Assembly (NCBI GenBank): GCA_030686995.1
Contig: CM060697.1
Span: forward strand, 41,816,959-41,880,958
DNA: 64,000 nt
Origin: Artemisia argyi
Lineage: Eukaryota > Streptophyta > Magnoliopsida > Asterales > Asteraceae
Direction: 5' to 3'
In this document: one piece after another, positions 13,701-25,480 of the stretch
How positions within the stretch are numbered: the stretch's first letter is position 1
Layout: each line of letters begins with the position of its first letter
Position numbers and translations under genes: made by a program
The notes under the pieces: generated by a model
What the model saw: only the letters and a program-made list of their open reading frames with translations
Told to the model about the DNA's origin: nothing
The model's database searches: none

Positions 13701-13777
13701 ACTGTTGATGTGATGCTAGGACAGTCACGCCCCAGGTATTCCATTCCGCTGCAAATCATGAATTTGGGGGTGTGACA
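10714..13777 (+). repeat. gypsy 3' LTR
   Basis: Starts TGTCACA after the weakly purine-rich AGGTGGGCGAC and ends TGTGACA. It is the partner of 2809-5883. It differs by scattered substitutions, by lacking part of the early 'ctattcat' repeat, and by a run of 16 C near 11508-11523 where the other LTR has five. Confidence 0.93.
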
Positions 13778-13797
13778 TTGAGACTCTATCAAATACT

Positions 13798-15355
13798 ATG
13801 AACTATGTACCTATTGTTCCAGGTACTAGGGCTAATGACTTTGAAGGTTCAGAAGGGTTTATTGATGAAGATGAACCTAGCAAAGATTCTGAGGGTGATC
13901 AAGATCAAATTGTTATGCCACTTTTGGACTTTGTAGATGATGACCCTGCCACAAAGACTGGAGATCCACAACCTTCAAAAGATACTGAAAATAAGGTGAT
14001 GCAGATGTTGTGAATTTGGATGCTATGAACAAAGATATTCCTGAAAGCAGTGCTAATGCAATTTCCACTGCTATACCAGAAGTTTCCATTGTTGAACCAC
14101 ATGTGGAAAACTCTACTTCTATTGCTCAGGAATCCCCTATTAATGATGTGTAAATCACAAATATGCCTTCTGCATATGATGTTTCACATACTCCTCAAGC
14201 AACTATTCACAAGGTGCATCCACTTAACAATGTGATTAGAGATCTACAATCTGGAGTGAAGACCAGAAAACCAATAAAGATGACTGATATTCATGGATTC
14301 ATCAGTGAAATTTATGAATCTAAGAATCATGAAGACAAGAATGAATGTTTGTTTTTCTGTTTCCTGCCATAAATGGAACCTAAGAATTTGTACAAGGCAT
14401 TAGAAGACTCAAGCTGGGTTGAGGAAATGCAAGAAGAGTTGCTTCAGTTCAAAATTCAGAAGGTTTGGGTACTTTGTGATTTGCCTGATGGGATGAAGGT
14501 TATTGGTACAAAATGGGTTTTCAGGAACAAGAATGATGAAAGTGGCATTGTCATTAGGAACAAAGCTAGCCTAGTTGCTCAAGGATATACTCAGGAGGAG
14601 GGTATTGATTATGAAGAAGTCTTTGCTCCTGTTGCAAGAATTGAAGCTATCAAACATTTTCTAGCCTATGCGTCTTTTATGGGATTCACTATCTATCAGA
14701 TGGATGTCAAGAGTGCTTTTCTCTATGGGAAGATTGATGAGGAGGTATATGTTTCACAACCTCCAGGCTTTGAAGACCCTGAACATCCCAATAAAGTTTA
14801 TAAGGTGGTCAAGGCTCTTTATGGTTTAGATCAATCTCCTAGGAAGTGGTACGAAACCCTAGCTGCCTATCTACTGAATAATGGGTTTCATAGAGGGAAA
14901 ATTGATCAAACTTTGTTCATCAAGAAAGACAAAGGTGATAATCTACTGGTACAAGTGTATGTTGATGATATTATCTTTGGATCCACAAAGCCTGAGATGT
15001 GCAAAGAGTTTGAAATGTGATGAAGGATGAGTTTCAAATGAGTTCTATGGGTGAACTTACTTTCTTTTTGGGACTTCAAGTGCAACAAAGAACATATGGC
15101 ACTTTTATTAGTCAAGACAAATATGTGACTGTAATATTAAAGAAGTTCCATTTTACTGATGTAAAGCCTTCAAGCACCCCTGCTGATAAAGATACTCATT
15201 TATTGTTGAACGATCAAAGTGGAGAAGCAGTGGATGTTCATACTTATAGATCCATGATTGGTTCCTTGATGTATCTCACTTCATCAAGACCAGACATCAT
15301 TTTTTCAGTATGTGCTTGTGCAAGGTTTCATGTTACTCCAAAGATATCCCATTGA
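13798..15355 (+). pseudogene. copia reverse transcriptase (broken)
   Basis: An acidic linker (13798-14013) is followed after a frame change by the RT domain. It shows [28 protein letters not shown], the catalytic MDVKSAFL and YVDDIIFG motifs (the latter at about 14959-14982), then, after a frameshift near 15018, MSSMGELTFFLGLQV and YRSMIGSLMYLTSSRPDI. Catalytic Asp residues are present. An in-frame TAA at 14370-14372 and the frameshift at ~15018 break it. Family role: RNA- and DNA-dependent DNA synthesis. Confidence 0.93.
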
Positions 15356-15900
15356 CTGCTGTAAAGAAGATTTTTAGATATCTTAAGGCATATCCTAATT
15401 TAGGATTATGGTATCAAATAGAGTCTCCTATGGAATTAGTCACATACTTAGATAGTGACTATGCTGGTGCAAGCTTGGATAGAAAGTCAAACACAGGAGG
15501 ATGCTAATTTCTGGGCTGTAGATTGGTGTCTTGGCAATGCAAGAAACAAACAATGGTGGCAACTTCATCAACTGAAGCAGAGTATGTGGCTGCTGCAAGT
15601 TGCTGTGCTCAGGTCTTATGGCTACAAAATCAGTTATTGGACTATGGGTATAATTTCATGAACACCATTATTCATATTGACAATAGGAGTACCATTTGCC
15701 TAACCAAAAATCCTGTGCAACACACTAAAACTAAACATATTAAAATTAGACATCACTTTATAAGAGATTGTTATGAGAAAAAATTAATTCAGGTTGTCAA
15801 AGTACATACTGATGACAACTATGTTGATTTATTAACAAAAGGTCTTGATGTGGGAAGGTTTGAGTACTTGGTAACAGGTATTGGAATGTTTAACCCTTAA
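15340..15900 (+). pseudogene. copia RNase H (broken)
   Basis: The domain shows the RNase H acidic residues in LDSDYAG (about 15450-15470), in STEAEYVAA (about 15571-15597) and in HIDNRST (about 15676-15696). It ends with the conserved TKHIKIRHHFIRD and LLTKGLD segments. It enters by a frameshift near 15350 and has an in-frame TAA at 15505-15507. The last stop at 15898-15900 matches the usual end of copia pol. Confidence 0.92.
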
Positions 15901-15928
15901 AACTTGGTGTCTAAATGCTTATTGTGTT

Positions 15929-15942
15929 GAGGGGAGGATTTC
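15929..15942 (+). other. copia polypurine tract
   Basis: GAGGGGAGG followed by ATTTC and then TGTACTGC. Purine run immediately before the expected 3' LTR start. Used to prime plus-strand synthesis in this class. Confidence 0.65.
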
Positions 15943-16155
15943 TGTACTGCTATTTTTTTGTAAAATTTTTCTTTTTGCTATACATTGTATATTTGTTGTC
16001 CACTAATCTTTATGCAGAAATCAAAGTCAAACACTCATATACAAGTCAATAAATAGTGAAACTTCATTATTTCATTCATTAGAACAGTTTAATTACATCA
16101 GAGTGTTACATTACAAAAGGACAACAAAAGACAACAAATCAAACCCCTAAACCTA

Positions 16156-16290
16156 TCACTCCATAGCTTCTTTGCCTTTTCCATTGTAGCCAGGCATGGT
16201 TTTGTGAACACCTCTGGCTTGGTCCTGCATTGCATTCCACTTCTTTGGACGGGGGAGGCCTAGATCTGTTTGGCAGGCTTTTGGCATGGT
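16156..16290 (-). pseudogene. possible short coding fragment, unknown family
   Basis: The minus strand has an open stretch of about 40 codons ending at TGA (16156-16158), rich in Lys and Gly. It includes PRPKKWNAMQDQARG and MPGYNGKGKEAME. The amino-acid composition looks protein-like and the upstream side ends near a CAG that could be a splice acceptor. Just upstream, another frame reads SMKRIPVPESVLPC. I do not recognise the family. It may be a captured exon end or a retroelement accessory ORF. Confidence 0.25.
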
Positions 16291-16340
16291 AGAACACTCT
16301 CAGGCACAGGGATCCTCTTCATGGATCTCACAGCCTTCTC

Positions 16341-16580
16341 ACATACAACAAAGCATACAAACAAGTTTACATACATAAAATAACTTACGCTTAGCCTACT
16401 TCATCCTTACATGCGACAACTGAACACCTACTGCATCTCAGTTCAGATTCTAGTGCATCAGACATACAACCAAGCATACAAACAAGTTTACACATATAAA
16501 ACAACCTACGCTTAGCCTATTTAATCCTTATACGCGATAAACTAAACACCTACTGCATCTTAATTGAAAACTCGTGCATC
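16341..16580. repeat. 121-bp direct duplication (two copies)
   Basis: Copy one (16341-16461) and copy two (16462-~16580) share ACATACAAC, AAGCATACAAACAAG, CTACTGCATCT and GTGCATCA in order with substitutions throughout. The degree of difference suggests an old tandem duplication. Confidence 0.8.
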
Positions 16581-17233
16581 ACAGTTTCATTACAAGTGCA
16601 TCAGAATGTAAACTAAGTGGACCATAGTCATAAAGTCCAATTTAGACATTTTATCAAACACTTTGTATGCAACAATCATAAACATACACATATATACCCA
16701 CTTGAACAGATTTGATAACCTACTTCACCATATTCAAAATAATGAACTTAAATTTATAAAAATAACAATGTTTTATTAAACCAAAACTAACAAAATGATA
16801 CAGTAACAAAATTAGGGTTCATAAGTCAACTTACAAGTACGTTTAACATGTAGATTCATCTTCACCCTCATTAACCAAATGATGCAGTAACCATTTGATT
16901 GTGATTCGAAGGTTTAAGATGTTGTAAGTGTTTTGAACGATTTGATTATGATGAGATGATGCAATAATGATTCCGTTAGAGAGAAATATGATGAAGATGT
17001 ATGTTAATTTTTAGAGAGAGAAAGTGTGAAATTTAAAAGAGAGAAAGTTAGATCGAGGAAATGGCTAGGGATAGAATGAATGGTTTGGTAAATGTGCTTT
17101 GTTATAGATATGCCCTTGAAGTTTACATTATTTACGAAAATGCCACCACCCAAATTGATCTGGTCAAATATGATCCAATGGTTGAGATCTCTTCCTACCC
17201 TTTTTATTATAACACACTTTTTATTATAACCTC

Positions 17234-17238
<5 letters not shown>

Positions 17239-17289
<51 letters not shown>
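17239..17289. repeat. (AT)n microsatellite
   Basis: About 50 bp of pure AT dinucleotide, directly before the LINE-tailed retroposon segment. Confidence 0.97.
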
Positions 17290-17911
<622 letters not shown>

Positions 17912-18041
17912 GCATTTAACTTTCTGTATTTCACATAAATAGTCCCTATACTTATATATTTTAGAGAAATGGCAGAAATAGTCCCTAAACTATACTAACT
18001 TTCTATATTTACCATTTATGCCCTTAACTTTATAATATTTG

Positions 18042-19470
18042 TGATGCGTGCGTGAAGTCAGTGTAGCATAGGGTGTTTAAGCCTTTTCAAGTTTTACATT
18101 AATATTTAGCTGACTTATTACTAACACACACAGTTAACGAGCAGTGTACCCGATCAATATGTATATAGTGGTAAGTAGAGTGTCGAACACTAAGAATGGA
18201 ACATAATATCTAGTTTATTTAATTAGTATTTTAATATCTAAGTTAGTTTCACAATCTAATCTAATAAAACGGGGGTTTAGCCTGAGAGACTAACACGGAT
18301 TTAATAAACAATAAAAGTAAAACAAATGAGAATGAACCAGTGAATAGTAATCACGTACACAGATTGATAATAGAAACACGTAAGAAGACCTGTCCTTATA
18401 GTTAAGTAGCTTGTCACTTGTTTTATTGCTAGTTTTATTGATGAGTATCGTAATCTAATCTGTCTCGTTAGATCCTAATAACGGCGAGTAAACTCCTAAT
18501 GATCACTTATGTTTATCCTACTTTCTAGACACTAGATTAGCAGGCGAGGAACAGGTATGGTAGCCCAGAAGACACAACTAAACACAGAGGTTATCAATGC
18601 ACAGATAAAGTCACCAAAAACATCAATCATATAAACTTTAACCGATGGGAAAGCAATTTTAAGGGGAGCAGTATGGTGTCCACAAGCCCATCAATCCTGA
18701 TGGATTAAAGCTTACTAATACAATAAACAAAACTACTTAATGAATTATACACATGCAGGACCTTCTTACAGCTCTAAGATCATCGTTTGGGGCGTGTCTT
18801 GTGATGCTTTTTTGACTGAATTCGTTTCCTTAGCGTTTTTCTGTACACAAAACTCGTATCTATCTTGGGGTATTTATAGATTCTGTCTGAGGGGTCGATG
18901 CGTCGCATGTTGATGACAGATGCGGCGCATCTACTTAACTTCGCGTAGGGTCCAAGATTATTATATATTCTGGAATATTCGTACACCGCCTTAAGATGCG
19001 GCGTAACTTGTTGCTCTATGCGGCGCATGTTCTTTAACATCTTGGATAGAATCTAGTGAAGTCTTTAGCTGATATGCCGCATGTTGTAAATGAGATGCGG
19101 CGTATTTTGGAGTAGAACAAGTTGATTATTCTTTGTTGACCAAAGTTTTATATATGCAACGCATGTTGTAATTGGATGGGACGTATTCTTCAAAATCAGG
19201 GAATTGTCTTCGAATTCATATAAGTATGATGTTGCGGTGTATCTGTTGAGAGTGATATGGCGCATCTCTTGAATTTCAGTAGACCTTTCAAATCTTGATC
19301 ATTTATCTCCATAATTCGTCCAATATCATTAACTTTCACCTAATTGCCTATTTTACCTGAGAATCACTAAAGTAAACATTAAGGAACCAATTCACATACA
19401 AAATAATATAAAACAAGTCAATTAAACAGGATAAATGATGCTAATAAAATGTACTTATTTGATCTCATCA
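18042..19470 (+). mobile_element. solo LTR of another family (TSD ATTTG)
   Basis: Begins TGATG and ends CATCA (inverted termini), flanked by exact 5-bp copies ATTTG at 18037-18041 and 19471-19475. The host LTR reads continuously once it is removed. A TATA-like TATTTATAG is at 18871. It is followed by about nine variants of a near-palindrome ATGCGGCGCAT between 18895 and 19265. There is no internal region, so it arose by LTR-LTR recombination. Short minus ORFs at 18780-19040 and 19065-19265 are by-products of the repeats. Confidence 0.9.
18895..19268. repeat. dispersed near-palindrome ATGCGGCGCAT (about nine copies)
   Basis: Variants ATGCGTCGCAT, ATGCGGCGCAT, ATGCGGCGTA, ATGCCGCAT, ATGCAACGCAT and TGGCGCAT recur every 20-60 bp, often followed by GTT or CTT, directly downstream of the TATA-like box of the solo LTR. 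Unit spacing is irregular, unlike a simple satellite. Confidence 0.8.
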
Positions 19471-21090
19471 ATTTGCAAAACTAGTCCTTATAAGTTTCTA
19501 ACTTGTTTTACTTTCTATCCTAAGGTTCTAGAGCTTTGCAAAAAGGGTCCTTATACTTTATACTTCTAAGTTATGTCAAAAATAGTCCTTAGACTTAGTA
19601 TTTTTAGAAAGTTACCATATATACCCCTATGCATGAAAACTATTGCAAAACTAGTCCTAATTTCATGTAAACTATATTTTAATGAGACAAAAGAGTTTCC
19701 TAGCTTATGTTCAACTAATATATGCTCAATTAAGTCATCTAATTCAGATTAGAGCACATGTTAAGGCAATTTAGCATATAAACACATATTTTTCTAAAAT
19801 TTGGGTTTCGAAAAGGAAACTTCAAAATGAAAATGATCAAGGCTCATGTAAGGGTTCTAAGGCATCCTATATCTATTCTAGGTCAGTACTAAGACTATTA
19901 GAATCAAATTTTAGGCTTACCTAGGTTATGGGAAGCCTAACGTGGTAAAACTAGGGTTTTCGAATAGAAATCGAACTCGACTAGTATCTAGGGCTCTTGT
20001 ACTCAACTCCTAAGGGTTTTAGGGACTTAGTACTACATAGATGTATGTGATAGAGAAGAGAGGAAGGTGTAAAGTAAAGTGGTGTGGTTTTGTGGGTATT
20101 TATAGGGTGCGTTTGGATTGTCAAGCAAGAAGAGAGCAAGAGGTGACGAGGAGGAGGGCTGATTCCTGGCAGCTAGAGGGTTACATGGAGGACCTAAGGG
20201 GTGACAAGGAGTGGCTATAGGTAGCTAGAGGCTGCCTAGGCCGGTTGTGGTGGTGGTGTGTTTAGCGAGCCAAGGTGGTGACAAGGAGGTGATCCACCTC
20301 CTTGTGTACTTGCTAAGGAGGTGTTAGGGTGCTAGCTTGGTATAAGTAAGGTGCTAGGGTGCTAGGTTGAGTAGCTTGAGGTGCTTTGGTTAGGTTTTAA
20401 CTAGTTTTGTTTTAGTTTTGACATAGTTTTGTCTAGTGAAAGATTAAGGTAAAGCCTAAGGTTTTGTGCTTAGATTAGGGTCCTATGAGTGTTTAGTGGC
20501 TAAGATTAAGTCCTAAGAGGCTTATACTAAGTGTCGGTAGCTTCTGGGAAAGTTTTGGGAATGTTTGACCTAGTTTTTGGACTTGTAAACCCTAGTTATT
20601 GTTTTGTGCTTAAGGGACTTGTACCTAAGTTCTAGGGAGTCATACTATGGTCTAGGGAGTCTAAGATATCCTAAAGTTACTATAGAAACTTATACCTAAT
20701 CCTTGAACACTTTCAAACTAGTTCAGATGAGTAATTAGGGTTTTAAAGATAACCGTAAACACATAGGGTGCAATTAGGGTTTTTTTAGGGATTTTAATAG
20801 ATATAGTATCCTAAAGTGATAGATTACTTAATGTATTAGTGTTTATAACCTAGACTTGACATACCTGGATGTTTACAGGAGGTAAACACAGTGGTGTTGT
20901 GGATAGGTGGATACGTGAGTAGGTCTAAGAGTCATATAGGTAATAGAGATGTAATAAAGCAAAAGTTTTACTTGGTAAAATGATATAAGCATTTCTAATC
21001 CAAGAGGATACTTAGTGAGGGCCTAAGTTAAGTTAGTAAGACATAGCTAACCTAGGGGAGGCTTATTGGGGAAGTTAGTAGGTAACTACA

Positions 21091-22336
21091 TTCTCCCATC
21101 CTAAAAGAAAATATCGTCCCGAGATTTAGCTAGGCTTAGTAGGCGAGGGTGAGAATAGATACCTAAGGCAAAGGGTTAGATCCTAAGTCCGTGACTATGC
21201 TCGGATTTTCTTGTTCATTCCTATTCCTCAACATATAAGCTCTTCCCTGGGCACCATCAATATTTTTCTTTTGACATCTAATTGCATAGTGTCCTTTCTC
21301 TCCGCAAGCATGACAAATGACCGTTACTAGTGGCGGATTGCCCCTAGTGGCTGGTCCTTTGTGCCTGCAATCCTTTGCCTGATGGCCCACCTTGTTACAT
21401 GTAGTACATTTGATGAAACAAGGCCATGTGTGGTGCCAAGCCCATTTCTCACACAGAGGGGCTTTCCTGGCATAACCACTTCCCTCATTTGGAGTGACGT
21501 CATAAGCTCTAGTAGCTTCTTGCCTTGGGTTTGGTTGAGGATGGGGGTTAGTTTTGTCAAAAGCTCTCCCATCATGGAACTTTCGTTTATTATCGTTGGG
21601 CGCTGGCACAGTGTTGTGCTTTGTTACTTGATCCATTAACCTCAAAGTAATGTTAATGGCTTCCTCTAAAGTTTGAGGCTTTGAGGCAGTAACATTCCCT
21701 TCGATAGTACGGGGTAAACCTCTGATGAAAACTTCTATCGTCTTTTCAGTAGTTGGCACCATTGTAGGACACAAAGTTTCTAATTCCTGAAATCTCCTAA
21801 TATAAGTTTTGATATCAGTCCCCTTCACAGTCAAGTTATAAAACTCATACTCCATTTTCTTGACTTCCGTTCGAGGGCAATACTTCTTAATCATAAGCTT
21901 CTTAAATTTAGTCCAGGTAATCTTGTATGCCTCCTCAATACCTATTGGCTAAGGATACGAGTTCCACCGGGACAAAGCATCTTCGGTAAGAGTACCGGTA
22001 GCAAACTTAACTCTACAATCCTCAGTACAGTTAATACGAGAGAACACTGATTCACACCTCTCAAACAAGTGAATCAATCCTATGGACCCTTCTGTCCCTT
22101 TGAAATTGAAAGGCTGACATCTCATAAATTCCTTGTAGTACTCTTCTTCACTACAAGAACTTCAGGGTTTCTAGCCATGTTTGCATACCTAGCTTCTAGT
22201 GCCGCAGTCACACTGTTAGCAACTAGTTGCCAGATGGCTTCCTGAGTCATGGCATGAGTTGTAGGTGTAGTTGATCTCGTACATGTCATTCCATTGACGG
22301 TTTTATGGTGAGATGAGATAAGAATAATGCCATAGT
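21091..22336 (-). mobile_element. deleted internal region of chromovirus (gag joined to 3' end, no pol)
   Basis: Reading on the minus strand, gag is present but protease to chromodomain is gone. Gag runs almost directly into the polypurine region (TCTCCCATCCTAAAAG on plus, 21092-21107) and LTR G1. On the other side gag abuts LTR G2 at 22337, so the leader ORF and primer site are also missing. Confidence 0.85.
21163..22300 (-). pseudogene. gag: chromovirus Gag (truncated/broken)
   Basis: The 243-codon ORF at 21163-21894 carries the Gag region with the conserved TIEVFIRGLPRTIEGNV segment. Its two CCHC zinc knuckles are CTTCNKVGHQAKDC (about 21370-21412) and CHACGEKGHYAIRC (about 21270-21310). 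The N-terminal third continues to ~22300 across stops. Both knuckles keep all metal ligands, better than the copy at 28.4-28.7 kb, where one Cys is lost. Family role: packaging of element RNA. It stops soon after the second knuckle because pol is deleted. Confidence 0.9.
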
Positions 22337-25244
22337 TGTAATACCCCCATTTTTGACAGATCACAACGAAATATACATCTCGGGTATTACATTTTGGAAC
22401 AAAGACATGATATAGAAAACGACTCGAAAAGAGACATTTTAGAAAGAGGAGTTATCATTCATTTATTTTATCAGAGTTTAACAGTAAAAGTTATACTTTT
22501 ACCAAAGGAGAGGTCCCGAAGATACGTTTTGTTTAAGTTATTATTAGCACAATGATAACTAGTCTGGACGTCCTCATGTCCAATGCCACTTCGTGCCATG
22601 GTTTCCTAAAGGGCTTATATACCTAGGATAACAAGATTAAAGGTCAACACTAAGGTTGAGTGAGAGTCATAGGTTTAAGTAGAGATAGAGTGAATACAAG
22701 CTCCACAGGGTTCAGCTTAAACCCAGTAGAAAGTGTTATGAAAGAGAAGGGTTTGTTGCACTAAACTCATAAAACCGAACGTTAACAGTCCGGGTAATGG
22801 GGTCTATAGACCAAACCATGAGGGGACAAGAAGGGTAACTTGCCAAAGTTAATCCTTAGTGTTCCAAGTATTGAACTTATTTGTGGCCCAGCTGCGGAAT
22901 ACCAACGGGAGTTGTCAAACTCCAATAGATCTATCAACTATACTCGCGTTCACTCGCAAGTGATTATGGTTCATGAGTATTACTTATGTAATGGTGGCAG
23001 AAAGTAACACTCATGCAACAACCAAAGAAAAATACTTGTACTCGATTTAAAGCATGTATCCCCCTTACATGGTTTGTAAAGCATTTAAAAGTGAGGCTAT
23101 TAAAACTCACCTGGGTCTAAGGCAAGTGATATAGGGGTTTAGACGGCTGACTCACATATCCTGGGGGAAGTGTAGGTGTGTGTATGTCAAGTCCTTTGTT
23201 TCTAGGTTTTCAAGTAATTACACTTAGGGTTTCTAGATTAGTTATAACATAACACCGTTCGGGCCATTGTAATCCAGAAGTATAACTCCTCACCTGAAGC
23301 TCTCTACTACTGTATTATGCTGCCAACATAATACCGTTCGGGCCTTCATAATTCAGAAGTATATAATTCCTCACACAAAGCTCCCTACTATTGAGTTATG
23401 TTGTTATTAGCATTTAGATATACATAATACCATTCGGGCCATCATAATCTAGAGGTCATGTAGTAAACGTTTGAGGAGTCAGGGCACTTTAATTTGTAAA
23501 CCCAGCAAACTCGTCAAAACGATTACCCAAATTAAACCCCTCACATGACGCTCCCTAGTATTGGGTTATATAGTCTCTAAACTATATAACTTTTTAAATT
23601 TACCATTTATACCTTTAACTTAATAATATTTGCAAAACAAGTCCTTATAAGTTTCTAACTTGTTTTACTTTTGATCCTAGGGTTCTAGAACTTTGCAAAT
23701 AGGGTCCTTAAACTTTATACTTCGAAGTTATGTCAAAAATAGTCCTTAGACTTAGTATTTTCAGAAATTTACCATATATATACCCCTATGCATGAAAACT
23801 GTTGCAAAACTAGTCCTAATTTCATGTAAACTATATTTTAATGAAACAAAAGAGATTCCTAGCTTATGTTTAGCTAATATATACTTAACTAAGTCTCCTA
23901 AATCAGATTATAGCACATGTTAAGGAAATTTAGCATATAAACATGTATTTTTCTATTAGGGTTTCGAAAAGAAAACTTCAAAATGAAAACGATCAAGGCT
24001 TATCTAAGGGTTCAAAGGCATATCTTAAGTATCCTAGGTCATTACTAAGACTAATAGAATCAAAGATTAGGCATACCTAGGTCATGGAGTCCTAACGTGG
24101 GATCTAGGGTTTGTTCGACTAGGTTTTGTACTCGAAAAGGATCAAGGCTTTAACTATACTACTTCTAGGGCTTCTAGGGACTTAGTACTACAGAAGTAAG
24201 TTAGGTAGAGAAGAGAGGAAGGTGTGAAGCGAAAGGGAGGAGGGTGGTTGCTTTTTATAGGGTGTATTTGGTTTAGAGAGAAAGAAAAGAGAAGAGAGGT
24301 GGCGAGGAGGGGGGTTGAGTAAGCTGAGCTACATGGTGATTTGGATGACCTAGATGGTGACTAAGGGCTGCTATGGGTAGCTAGGGGCGCCCTTAGGCCG
24401 GTTGTGGCCATGGTTATTCTAACGAGCAAGGTGGTGACAATGAGGAGAATCACCTCCTTGTGTGCTTGCTAGGGAGTTTTTAGGGTGCTAACTTGGTGCA
24501 AGTATGGTGCTAGGGAGCTAGGTTAAGGAGCTTGAGGTGCTTTGGTTAGGTTTTAACTAGTTTTGTTTTAGTTTTGACCTAGTTTTGTCTAGTGAAAAAT
24601 TAAGGTCTAGCCTAAGGTTTAGTGCCTAGATTAGGGTCCTATGATTGTTTAGTGACTTAGATTAAGTCCTAGGAGGCTTATACTAAGTGGTGGTATCTTG
24701 TGGGAAAGTTTCGGGAAGGTTTGACCTAGTTTTGTGACTTTTAAACCCTAGTTATGGTTTTGTGCCTAAAGGACTTGTACCTAAGTTCTAGGGAGTTGTA
24801 CTATGGTCTATGGAGTCTAAGATATCCTAAAGTTACTATAGTAAATTATACCTAAGCCTTGAACACTTTCAAACTAGTTTAGATAAGCAATTAGGGTTTT
24901 AAAGATAACCGTAAACACATAGGGTGCAATTAGGGTTTTGTTAGGGTTTCTAATAGATATAGTATCCCAGAGTGATAGATTACTTAGTGTATTAGTTTTT
25001 ATAACCTAGACTTGGCATAGCTGGATGTTTACAAGAGGTAAAGATAGTTGTGTTGTGGATAGGTGGATATGTGAGCAGCTCTAAGAGTCATATGGGTAAT
25101 AGAGATGTACTAAAGCAAAAATTTTACTTGGGAAAATGATATAGGCATTTATAATCTTAGAGGATGCTTAGTGATGGCCTAAGTTAAGTTAGTAAGGCAT
25201 AGCTAACTTAGGGAGGCTAGTGGGGAAGTTAGTGGGTTACTATA
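22337..25244 (-). repeat. chromovirus LTR copy G2 (3' LTR of the full element)
   Basis: On the plus strand it runs TGTAATACCCCC... to GGTTACTATA, about 2.9 kb. The canonical terminal CA has become TA. It includes the fourfold CGTTCGGGCCAT sub-repeats (23255-23575). It lacks the AT array found in other copies, where a short deletion joins the two halves. Confidence 0.9.
23248..23575. repeat. internal LTR sub-repeats (CGTTCGGGCCAT module)
   Basis: Three to four modules, each about 80-100 bp. A module reads ATAACACCGTTCGGGCCAT, CATAATCCAGAAGTATA, CTCCTCACA.GAAGCTCCCTA, TATTGTGTTATG. The same block is in the LTR copies at 33358-33690, 40999-41335 and 44521-44850. Confidence 0.85.
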
Positions 25245-25289
25245 GTCTCCCATCCTAATAGAAAATCTCGTCCCGAGATTTTGCTAGGG

Positions 25290-25480
25290 TTAGTAGGCGA
25301 GGGTGAGAATAGGTGTGGGTATTTAGCACGGATTTGATCCTCTCGTTCCTAAGTATACTCTGGTCCTCTTTTGAAGTTCCAGTGTTCCTTAACGATAGGA
25401 ATCCGGTGGTGTTTTAGATTTTTGACCTCTCGGTCCATGATTTCTACTTGTTCCTCTATGAAATTGAGCTTATCATCCAA
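25290..25480 (-). pseudogene. chromodomain at the pol C-terminus (broken)
   Basis: The minus strand reads EEQVEIMDREVKNLK, then RIPIVKEHWNF and RGPEYT, followed by TAG where the family has Trp, and then ERED. This is the same C-terminal pattern as at 10478-10665. Loss of the Trp removes one of the aromatic positions typical of chromodomains. Confidence 0.75.

Larger units (their letters stand above)
2809..13777 (+). mobile_element. Ty3/gypsy chromovirus-like LTR retrotransposon inserted in copia
   Basis: Two long direct repeats (2809-5883 and 10714-13777), both bounded by TGTCACA and TGTGACA, flank a 4.8-kb interior with a tRNA-Met-like primer site. The interior has recognisable integrase and chromodomain remnants near its 3' end and a leader ORF at the 5' end. 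No long ORF survives. Together with the near-identical 5-bp flanks, this is a complete but dead element nested in the copia element. Confidence 0.92.
13778..15942 (+). mobile_element. Ty1/copia retrotransposon, 3' part of the interrupted element
   Basis: Copia coding sequence resumes directly after the gypsy LTR with the integrase/RT linker, followed by RT and RNase H. It ends in a stop at 15898-15900 and a polypurine tract GAGGGGAGG at 15929-15937. A candidate 3' LTR starts TGTACTGC at 15943. Confidence 0.9.
15943..17238. other. putative copia 3' LTR start, then unassigned sequence
   Basis: A 3' LTR should begin at 15943, but its end cannot be fixed because the partner LTR is outside the window. 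The stretch also holds a 121-bp duplication, a short minus-strand protein-like fragment at 16156-16290, and an AT-rich tail with purine-rich segments near 16980-17050. Nothing else is recognisable. Confidence 0.4.

Noticed and set aside
18895..19268. CRISPR-like array of repeated ATGCGGCGCAT
   Set aside because: Spacing is irregular, repeats are very short, and the context is a plant LTR.
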